In this document: positions 58,201 through 64,000 of the stretch, one piece after another | How positions within the stretch are numbered: the first letter of the stretch is position 1 | How the letters are laid out: every line of letters begins with the position of its first letter | Source: DAONFI01 sp035403485 | GTDB lineage: Bacteria > Planctomycetota > Phycisphaerae > SM23-33 | Assembly: GCA_964536835.1 (NCBI GenBank) | Contig: CAZIAZ010000007.1 | Location: forward strand, 1-64,000 | Direction: 5' to 3' | DNA length: 64,000 bases | Made by a program: the position numbers and the translations under genes | Notes under the pieces: model-generated | What the model was told of the DNA's origin: nothing | The model's input: the letters and a program-made list of their open reading frames with translations, nothing else | The model's database searches: none

Positions 58201-59058
58201 ATGAGCGAAACGGAATGCAAGTCGTATTCAGCCGACGAATCACAGCGGCAGTTGGAGGAAGTGGAACTTCAGACGAACATGGACCGCATCGGCCACAAAA
58301 TCATGGTGCTTTCAGGCAAGGGCGGAGTGGGCAAAAGCACGGTGGCGGCTAATCTGGCGATGTCTCTGGCGAAAGCCGGCAAAAAAGTCGGCCTTCTGGA
58401 TGTTGACCTTCACGGGCCGAGCATTCAGAAGATATTGGGCCTTGACGGTCAACGAGCCGGCTGCCAGCAGAACGGCAAAATCATGCCGATTCGCCTGTCA
58501 TGCAATTTCTGCGTCATTACGCTGGGGCTTTTCCTGGATAGCGAAAAGGACGCCGTCATCTGGCGCGGGCCCATGAAATATAACGTCATAAGGCAATTTC
58601 TGAAAGACACGCAATGGGGCGATCTGGATTATCTGGTGATAGATTTGCCGCCCGGCACTGGCGATGAGCCGCTGAATGTGGCACAGCTTATCGGTGCAGG
58701 CACGACGGCTGTCGTGGTCACTACGCCGCAGGAGGTCGCCATATCCGACGTCCGCCGCAGTCTTTCGTTCTGCAAATCGCTGAAAGTGAAAGTGCTGGGC
58801 ATTATCGAAAACATGAGCGGTTTCACGTGTCCGCATTGCGGCCGGCATGTGGATATTTTCAGGTCGGGCGGCGGAGAAAGGTTAGCCGCCGAGATGGCTG
58901 TGCCGTTCCTCGGCAAAATCCCGTTCGACCCGCAGATAGTGGAATCGGGCGACTGCGGAAAGCCTTTTGTGGAAAAATTCGCCGACAGCCAGGCGGCTCG
59001 GGCTTTTGCTGAAATCATCAAACCTATTATTGACGACAAAACGGAGAATGAAAAATGA
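58201..59058 (+). CDS. Mrp/NBP35-type ATPase (ORP cluster)
   Basis: 285 residues. Deviant Walker A SGKGGVGKSTVAANLAMSLA, then VGLLDVDLHGPSIQKILGL, VIWRGPMKYNVIRQFLKD, LPPGTGDEPLNVAQL and the Cys pair CPHCGRHVDIF with FLGKIPFDPQIVESGD. It carries Fe-S clusters to targets. It lies 66 bp after the ORP-like gene, and its stop overlaps the next ATG (ATGA). It is the carrier-type partner of the cluster. Confidence 0.94.
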   Translation: MSETECKSYSADESQRQLEEVELQTNMDRIGHKIMVLSGKGGVGKSTVAANLAMSLAKAGKKVGLLDVDLHGPSIQKILGLDGQRAGCQQNGKIMPIRLSCNFCVITLGLFLDSEKDAVIWRGPMKYNVIRQFLKDTQWGDLDYLVIDLPPGTGDEPLNVAQLIGAGTTAVVVTTPQEVAISDVRRSLSFCKSLKVKVLGIIENMSGFTCPHCGRHVDIFRSGGGERLAAEMAVPFLGKIPFDPQIVESGDCGKPFVEKFADSQAARAFAEIIKPIIDDKTENEK

Positions 59059-59393
59059 AGATTGCAATTCCAACCGCGCAGGGCCGGCTGTGCATGCATT
59101 TCGGCCATTGTGAACAGTTCGCCATTCTTGACGTTGACGCGGATGCCAAAAAAATTATCGACACGAAATTCATTACCCCGCCGCCGCATGAGCCCGGCCT
59201 TCTGCCGCGATGGCTGCATGAACTGGGCGTCAACGTAATCATAGCCGGCGGAATGGGCCAGCGGGCTCAGGTTATTTTTGCACAGAACGGAATCAAGGTA
59301 CTGGTCGGCGCAGGCGATGCTACGCCGGACGAACTTGCACTTGCATATCTGAACGACGCACTGAAAGTCGGCGAAAATGTCTGCGACCATTGA
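59055..59393 (+). CDS. NifX-type protein (ORP cluster)
   Basis: 112 residues. MKIAIPTAQGRLCMHFGHCE opens the fold with two Cys close together and a HFGHC motif typical of this family, and VIIAGGMGQRAQVIFAQNGI and VLVGAGDATPDELALAYLND follow. The HFGHC Cys/His could bind a metal. The ATG overlaps the Mrp stop; its own end overlaps the thioesterase gene by 17 nt. Confidence 0.9.
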   Translation: MKIAIPTAQGRLCMHFGHCEQFAILDVDADAKKIIDTKFITPPPHEPGLLPRWLHELGVNVIIAGGMGQRAQVIFAQNGIKVLVGAGDATPDELALAYLNDALKVGENVCDH

Positions 59394-59853
59394 TGCCGAC
59401 AGGTTGACGCAGCGGCATAGGAAAATCAGGACGGCGATGCACCCGCATTGTATCGTGTGCGGCACGGATAATGAAAACGGCGGCCTGGGCCTGGAATTTT
59501 CGCTGTGCGACGACGGCAGCGTGGAAGCCGTCTTTCCCTGCCACGAGAGATTTCAGGGTTATCGCGATATTCTGCACGGCGGCGTGACGTCGGCATTGTT
59601 GGACGGGGCGATGACGAACTGTCTTTTTGCGCACGGCATAGTGGCGGTGACGGCGGAGATGAACGTGCGGTTCAGGCATCCGATAAAACTCGGCATGCCG
59701 CTTACGTTGCGGGCGAAAATCACACATCAACAATCGCCGCTGTATATTGTCGAGGCAGGACTGATTCAGGAAAATCAGCTACGCGCAAAATCCGTCGGCA
59801 AATTCATGGAACAGCGTGACGAATCGGAGCGGCAGTTGTCCATGTTTTCGTGA
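59377..59853 (+). CDS. PaaI-type hotdog thioesterase
   Basis: 158 residues, hotdog fold. HCIVCGTDNENGGLGLEFSL has the CxxCG entry often seen in this group, then FQGYRDILHGGVTSALLDGA with the catalytic-site HGG-x3-LLD and the region FRHPIKLGMPLTLRAKI. It likely cleaves an acyl-CoA or acyl carrier. The start overlaps the NifX gene by 17 nt, so it is in the rightward sigma54 operon. Confidence 0.88.
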   Translation: MSATIDADRLTQRHRKIRTAMHPHCIVCGTDNENGGLGLEFSLCDDGSVEAVFPCHERFQGYRDILHGGVTSALLDGAMTNCLFAHGIVAVTAEMNVRFRHPIKLGMPLTLRAKITHQQSPLYIVEAGLIQENQLRAKSVGKFMEQRDESERQLSMFS

Positions 59854-59865
59854 ACTCGCGCAGAG

Positions 59866-60477
59866 TTATGATTTTCCGACGAGCAGCTTGCATTCTTCGA
59901 GTTTTTTGACCACGTCGTCAGGATTTTTGACGAGCACGGCGTTTATGCCCAGCGAAGCGGCTGATTGTACGTTTTCTGCGATATCGTCGAAAAACAGCAG
60001 TTCTGACGGCTGACATTTTATTTGGCCGAGTACGAACTCAAAGACTTCGCGGCTGGGCTTGTCCATGCCGATTTCGTTGGACATCCAGCATGCGATGCTT
60101 ATTTCCTCGAACCACCGGCCGTGCAGATAGTCAGCGTGAACGTCGTTTATGTTGCTCAGCACGTACAGCGGTACATTCAGCCGCTCATACGCCTCGCGCA
60201 CCTGCGGATACTCTTCGCCCAGCAGGGCATACCACGAATCGAGAAATTCTTCATAGCCGATGTTCAGCGGTTGGGCTATGAATTCGTCGAATGCCTGGCG
60301 GATGGTTCGTCGGCCGCGGTTGATTTCGTGTTCGACGGCGATGGTCTTCCTGACGACGTCGTTTACCACCGTCATATCCGCACCGGATTTTTCCACGAGA
60401 TTTTTAATAAAAAACTCAGTTTGCACGGGCATTATAACGTTGCCGATATCAGAAAGAACGGCTTTTATATGTGACAT
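59866..60477 (-). CDS. HAD-superfamily phosphatase-like protein
   Basis: 203 residues. Motif I is LSDIGNVI (one Asp plus the DIGN form of the FDLGNV group), motif II VLSNIN, motif III Lys in GMDKPSREVFEFVL, motif IV LFFDDIAENVQSAASLG. It is of the YihX/epoxide-hydrolase-like HAD-IA set. Substrate unknown. It converges on the rightward thioesterase gene and lies 12 bp away. Confidence 0.88.
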   Translation of the reverse strand: MSHIKAVLSDIGNVIMPVQTEFFIKNLVEKSGADMTVVNDVVRKTIAVEHEINRGRRTIRQAFDEFIAQPLNIGYEEFLDSWYALLGEEYPQVREAYERLNVPLYVLSNINDVHADYLHGRWFEEISIACWMSNEIGMDKPSREVFEFVLGQIKCQPSELLFFDDIAENVQSAASLGINAVLVKNPDDVVKKLEECKLLVGKS

Positions 60478-60527
60478 TTTTCTACCTTGTTTCCACTACG
60501 CGTTTTCGGAAAATCATATCGGAAAAT

Positions 60528-61478
60528 TCAATTGCAGAGAGCTACTATGAGTTGCTGCATGGCTGTTTTTGGTTCTGTGCCGGATTTCATAGACAGGTCA
60601 GCCTGCAGGAGTTTTTTCATATCGCCTTGAAGGCCTTGCAAGCCGCGGCGACGAAGATAGGCCGCAAACTCCCTGTCCTTGAAAATCCTCAAAGAACGGA
60701 AGACCGCCTGCTGATTTTCTCCGCCGGATATTCGCTGCTGTGCCTGCAGAGATCTCTGTATATTCCATCGCAGCTGTCCCAGCAAGCCGAATTCAGCCCC
60801 ACGGACAGCCATCGCCGAACCTGTGGCTTTCAGCGCGGACGCTACGTCGGCTGCGATTATCGCATTGACTACAGCAAACGCTTCCGGCGCAGAACGGGCA
60901 GTGACGATAGCGGCGATGTCCTTTTCTGTTATTTCGGGACGATTCCATGCATAGGTGACGAGCTTGTCGATTTCGTTCCGCAGTTCTCCGACGCTTTCCG
61001 GCACCATGTCGCACAGCATCGCAGCAGCAGCCACCGACATTTTTTTGCCCTCAGCCGTTACCGCGTCCTGAACCCACTTGCAAAGCTCCGCGCCGGCAGG
61101 TGAGTTGCAGTCCACGACTTCTCCGGCTGCGGCGATTTGTTTTGTCACCGTCAGCCGCTTGTCCAGCGTGTTCATCATCAGTACGAGAGTGCCGCCGGAC
61201 GAAGGTTTTTCGAGATATTTCTGCAAGCCGTCGCGATTTGCCGCGACGAACGCTTCCGCCTCGCACACTACCACCACGCGATGCGGAGCAAGAAACGGCA
61301 TGGTGCGCAACTCATCCAGCACAGTCGCCAGTTCAACTTCAGGGTCATATTGGACGACGCACATCTGCGGGTCGGCATCGCCGATGGCGGCTGATATGAT
61401 GTTCTGTCGAGCCTGGCTTTTCAGAAATGCATCTTCGCCGACGATGGCATAAACGGGTTTTGTCTGATTTGCTGTCAT
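60528..61478 (-). CDS. holA: DNA polymerase III delta subunit
   Basis: 316-residue clamp-loader subunit. VYAIVGEDAFLKSQARQNII, TVLDELRTMPFLAPHRVVVV, GGTLVLMMNTLDKRLTVTKQ and ISGGENQQAVFRSLRIFKDR with FAAYLRRRGLQGLQGDMKKL are the three-domain HolA layout. It opens the DnaN ring during replication. It stands alone, 46 bp after pyrK on the same strand. Confidence 0.9.
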   Translation of the reverse strand: MTANQTKPVYAIVGEDAFLKSQARQNIISAAIGDADPQMCVVQYDPEVELATVLDELRTMPFLAPHRVVVVCEAEAFVAANRDGLQKYLEKPSSGGTLVLMMNTLDKRLTVTKQIAAAGEVVDCNSPAGAELCKWVQDAVTAEGKKMSVAAAAMLCDMVPESVGELRNEIDKLVTYAWNRPEITEKDIAAIVTARSAPEAFAVVNAIIAADVASALKATGSAMAVRGAEFGLLGQLRWNIQRSLQAQQRISGGENQQAVFRSLRIFKDREFAAYLRRRGLQGLQGDMKKLLQADLSMKSGTEPKTAMQQLIVALCN

Positions 61479-61524
61479 TGGTGTTTCAAGGATACAAAAC
61501 CCGCCGCCGGATTACAAGGCTGCA

Positions 61525-62484
61525 TTACCAAAGCACATCCTGTGCCCTGAAAACAGGACCGTCCGTGCAGCAGAGTTTATAGCTCCAGCCGCATTCCTTC
61601 GAGGAATCCTTTATTTTGACTATACACGACTGACACGTTCCCATGCCGCAGGCCATGTGACGTTCCAGAGAAAGGTAACATTCGATATGTCGTTTGCGGC
61701 AGAGTTCAGCCAATGCCTTCATCATCGGCTCCGGCCCGCATGAATAAGCCGTCACCTCTTCCGGCTGCCAGCCGCATGAGTCGAGATATTTTTCCAACGC
61801 CCGCGTTACCAGTCCGTGAAAACCGATTGAGCCGTCGTCGCTTGCTATGACTACCGGCGTATCATGGCGGCTGAATTCGCTGAAACAGAGGGTGGCGACG
61901 GGCTTTGTGGATGGCTGCTCATAACCAGCCGTCAGTGGCAGCAGATTTTCTCCGCGTACGCCGCAGAAGGCTACCGTCTCTTTGCCGGCTTCGTGCAGGA
62001 TTTGGGACATGTAAATCATCGGCGGAATGCCCACGCCGCCTCCGACGAGGATGGCTCTTGGCCGGCTGGTCAGCGGCATTGAATTGCCGAGAGGGCCGAT
62101 GATGCTGACGCTGTCGCCGATTTCACATCCGCTTAGCCAGCGTGTGCCGACGCCTACTACGCGGTATATGAGTTCCAGCCTGGTTTTGCCGTTGACTTTT
62201 TTACGGCCGGCGAGGCTGATTGGCCTTCGCAGCAGCGTTTCATTGCCGAGCAGCTCAGGCTGTGAGAAGTGGGGCGGCTGGTCCTGCGGCCATTCGTTGA
62301 CTATCGCGCCAGCCTGCTGAACCGGCTTGCGACATTGTACCTGGACGAACTGGCCGGCACTGCATGACGCAAACGGCTGACTGGTTTCGTCAACCTCCAG
62401 CGTCATGCGATAATGCTCGTCGCATAGCGAGTCATTGCTCAGAACGGTACAGAGGAATACGCCGCGTTTTTTTGTATCGCACAT
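61525..62484 (-). CDS. pyrK: Dihydroorotate dehydrogenase electron transfer subunit
   Basis: 319 residues. FAD is held by LLRRPISLAGRKKVNGKTRL, the NAD region is ILVGGGVGIPPMIYMSQ and YSCGPEPMMKAL, and the [2Fe-2S] Cys cluster is ACGMGTCQSCIVKIK plus CCTDGPVF near the end. It passes electrons from dihydroorotate dehydrogenase to NAD. pyrD is not next to it, as this order is broken here. Ferredoxin reductase family members of other function are possible but less likely. Confidence 0.93.
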   Translation of the reverse strand: MCDTKKRGVFLCTVLSNDSLCDEHYRMTLEVDETSQPFASCSAGQFVQVQCRKPVQQAGAIVNEWPQDQPPHFSQPELLGNETLLRRPISLAGRKKVNGKTRLELIYRVVGVGTRWLSGCEIGDSVSIIGPLGNSMPLTSRPRAILVGGGVGIPPMIYMSQILHEAGKETVAFCGVRGENLLPLTAGYEQPSTKPVATLCFSEFSRHDTPVVIASDDGSIGFHGLVTRALEKYLDSCGWQPEEVTAYSCGPEPMMKALAELCRKRHIECYLSLERHMACGMGTCQSCIVKIKDSSKECGWSYKLCCTDGPVFRAQDVLW

Positions 62485-62561
62485 CCGGTGGCTCGAAAAT
62501 TGGAAATAAAAAATTAAAAATCGGGAAACAAAACCGCCAATCGAAAATCACGGAGGGATTT

Positions 62562-62993
62562 TCAGTCCCGGCTGAAAGGCGTCGTTCGGCCTTCGCCGGT
62601 TTCTTTCTGCAGGTCTTTGGCTTTCTGAATCAGTTCGTTTTCATTCGGCATGTGCCGTTTCTGCAGGATATGCAGCGTTTCGCGGCGGTCGTAATACGTC
62701 CACGGCGCTATCTCGCTGAACAGGTCGACGCCGACCCATTCAAACCACGGCGGGTCTATTTTGACGTGCGTGTCCAGCGTATCGTAACCGTCCTTGCGAA
62801 TCGTGACGTCGTAATCGCCGTACCACGTGAAATCTATCGTAACTGGCGTTCGGCCGACTTCGACGTTGGAAACGTAAACTACGGCGCCTTCCGGCTCGCT
62901 GCGGATGGTCCACTCCCGTTCGACGCAGCCGCAGATTATTACCATCCACGTCAGCAGCCCGGCAGTCAACAGTATTTTGGTATTGTTCTTCAT
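62562..62993 (-). CDS. PEGA-domain lipoprotein
   Basis: 143 residues. Signal peptide with lipobox (MVIICGC, Cys 23). The PEGA domain follows: WTIRSEPEGAVVYVSNVEVG, RTPVTIDFTWYGDYDVTIRK, DGYDTLDTHVKID. Its C-terminal part is polar. It is exposed on the envelope, role unknown. A terminator lies just upstream, for the neighbouring gene. Confidence 0.9.
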   Translation of the reverse strand: MKNNTKILLTAGLLTWMVIICGCVEREWTIRSEPEGAVVYVSNVEVGRTPVTIDFTWYGDYDVTIRKDGYDTLDTHVKIDPPWFEWVGVDLFSEIAPWTYYDRRETLHILQKRHMPNENELIQKAKDLQKETGEGRTTPFSRD

Positions 62994-63053
62994 GGTCTCA
63001 AATTATCCACAGCCGGCCAGCGTATGACAAGCATTTTTCCTGTCTGCCAAAAA

Positions 63054-63082
63054 AAACGCAGCCTGCGTTTGAGGCTGCGTTT
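63054..63082 (-). terminator. Rho-independent terminator after the small lipoprotein gene
   Basis: AAACGCAGCC (63054-63063) with GGCTGCGTTT (63073-63082), 9-base loop. On the minus strand it ends in a T-run of eight. It lies 36 bp past the stop of the leftward gene at 63119. Confidence 0.9.
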
Positions 63083-63118
63083 AGCGTCTTGAGGGATACG
63101 TGCGTATCCTCTGGTTTA

Positions 63119-63508
63119 TCATGGATTGTACGAAACTGGTGCGGGATCGCCTACCTGGGAGAGGCCCTGGCCTTCCTGCCACGAAGGAATGTCTATTTTT
63201 GCGCCTTCGGGGATGGCTATCCAGATTCTGTCCTTGCAGTCGTCCGTCAGCGAGAACGACTGTTCATGGCTGCCGGCGGTGAAGGTGTACGTCGTAGGCA
63301 GCCAGACGGGGCTGACCTGTATAAGCGTAGTCAGTTGGCCGCCGGCTGGAATAGTGCCCACATTCCCGACTCCAAGACCAGGTCCGTTTACGGTAAGCTC
63401 CAGCGGCTCGGTGGTGGTATTTACGAATGTTGTCTGCACCTTCTTGCAGCCGCCGGATATCAACGCAGCCGCTACAACCAGCGTAACTGTCAGAATTGAC
63501 ATTTTCAT
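63119..63508 (-). CDS. Small secreted lipoprotein, unknown function
   Basis: 129 residues from ATG 63508, with GGAG eight bases upstream. Signal peptide MSILTVTLVVAAALISGGC has a lipobox (SGGC). The mature part is beta-rich (TTFVNTTTEPLELTVNGPGL, GTIPAGGQLTTLIQVSPVWL, TYTFTAGSHEQSFSLTDDCK). I recognise no family. It has its own terminator and no obvious operon partner. Confidence 0.85.
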   Translation of the reverse strand: MKMSILTVTLVVAAALISGGCKKVQTTFVNTTTEPLELTVNGPGLGVGNVGTIPAGGQLTTLIQVSPVWLPTTYTFTAGSHEQSFSLTDDCKDRIWIAIPEGAKIDIPSWQEGQGLSQVGDPAPVSYNP

Positions 63509-63663
63509 CGCAACGTCTCCAAAAAACAGATAAAATTTTAACAAAACGGTAACGTTCGCAACGCAGCTGCCTGAGCAGCCCTCGTCGGAGCATTATTGCA
63601 TTATCGACAATGTTTTGCAAGAATTCTTTTTAAAAACGCATTGGAGTTCGTATAATTACTCGC

Positions 63664-64000
63664 ATGGACGCCAAAAAAGAAAAGATAGCCGTTTTTCCGG
63701 GCACGTTCGACCCGATAACGCTGGGCCATGTGGATATAATCCGGCGAGGAGCCGGGCTGTTCGACCGTCTCATAGTCGCCATCGGCCACAATCCTGAAAA
63801 GCAGAGCCTTCTGCCGATAAACGAACGGGCGGAAATAATACGACGGGTAGTGGCTGGCCTTGAACTTGCAAATGTTTCAGTTGATGTGTTCGAGGGGCTG
63901 ACTGTGGATTTCGTCAAAAAAAGTTCCGCCGCCGCCATCATTCGCGGCGTACGCAATTCCAGCGATTTGCTCTTTGAATTTCAGGTCGCGCTGACGAATC
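63664..64000 (+). CDS. coaD: Pantetheine-phosphate adenylyltransferase (partial)
   Basis: The first ~112 residues are in the window; the rest lies off the right edge. KIAVFPGTFDPITLGHVDII has the HxGH-type nucleotide site (LGHVD), and RLIVAIGHNPEKQSLLPINE, EGLTVDFVKKSSAAAIIRGV and RNSSDLLFEFQVALTN follow as in CoaD. It makes dephospho-CoA in CoA synthesis. No Shine-Dalgarno is evident before the ATG. Confidence 0.95.
   Translation, partial: MDAKKEKIAVFPGTFDPITLGHVDIIRRGAGLFDRLIVAIGHNPEKQSLLPINERAEIIRRVVAGLELANVSVDVFEGLTVDFVKKSSAAAIIRGVRNSSDLLFEFQVALTN

Noticed and set aside
55679..59393. Nitrogen fixation locus
   Set aside because: NifX-fold proteins are present, but there is no nifHDK, nifB or nifEN; the ATPases and the regulator fit an ORP-type cluster better.

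Overview
The window looks like a piece of an anaerobic planctomycete chromosome, most likely from the Phycisphaerae. The clues are a PEP-CTERM secreted protein, planctomycete-type pseudopilins and an H-X9-DG module, and many genes for anaerobic life (ferrous iron uptake, a CoA-disulfide reductase fusion, an orange-protein-like cluster). A 10-base run of N inside a chitinase gene indicates a draft or metagenome assembly. Both window edges cut genes (clpX at the left, coaD at the right).

Layout. 1-4.8 kb: clpX, a PAS-like zinc protein, an ECF sigma factor with an unusual membrane anti-sigma partner, and a GH18 lipoprotein. 4.9-8.9 kb: a four-domain sulfur-transfer flavoprotein under an ArsR regulator, then a MarR regulator with a membrane protein. 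8.9-13.5 kb: hisA and hisH, an OmpA-like lipoprotein, a small membrane protein, a prepilin peptidase and a DJ-1/PfpI protein. 13.6-22.4 kb: a DUF6786-like protein, glnS, iscU and iscS, a degenerate PGRP/amidase, a sirtuin and pgi. 22.9-31.5 kb: a small lipoprotein, then an iron cluster (DtxR regulator, secreted proteins, OprB-type porin, feoB-feoA-feoC). 31.6-35.3 kb: hflX, a shortened pheT, tRNA-Asp. 35.5-44.9 kb: a C-terminal processing protease and a leftward housekeeping operon (tRNA-Gln, prs, rplY, pth, rpsF, ssb, rpsR, rplI, dnaB). 45-52.4 kb: a candidate structured RNA, an acetyltransferase pair, dnaN, a TPR protein and a rhomboid protease. 53-59.9 kb: an orange-protein-like (ORP) cluster. 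59.9-64 kb: a HAD phosphatase, holA, pyrK, two lipoproteins and coaD.

The most interesting system is at 53.0-59.9 kb. Two divergent operons carry two MinD-type ATPases with ferredoxin inserts, a glycine-rich DUF5320-like protein, an AdoMet-decarboxylase-like protein, three NifX/ORP-fold proteins, an Mrp-type ATPase and a thioesterase. A sigma54 activator gene lies between them. Each operon is preceded by a sequence that matches the sigma54 consensus TGGCAYRN4TTGCW exactly, and each has a TGCA-N3-TGCA palindrome about 90-112 bp further upstream. This resembles the ORP system known from Desulfovibrio.

A second theme is non-coding structure. Dispersed inverted-repeat elements of about 75-195 bp lie at 19.7-19.9, 20.7, 34.9-35.1 and 49.6-49.8 kb. 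They share a core, and the core hairpin shows a compensatory base-pair change between two copies. A separate structured region with its own promoter and terminator-like hairpin lies at 45.0-45.2 kb.
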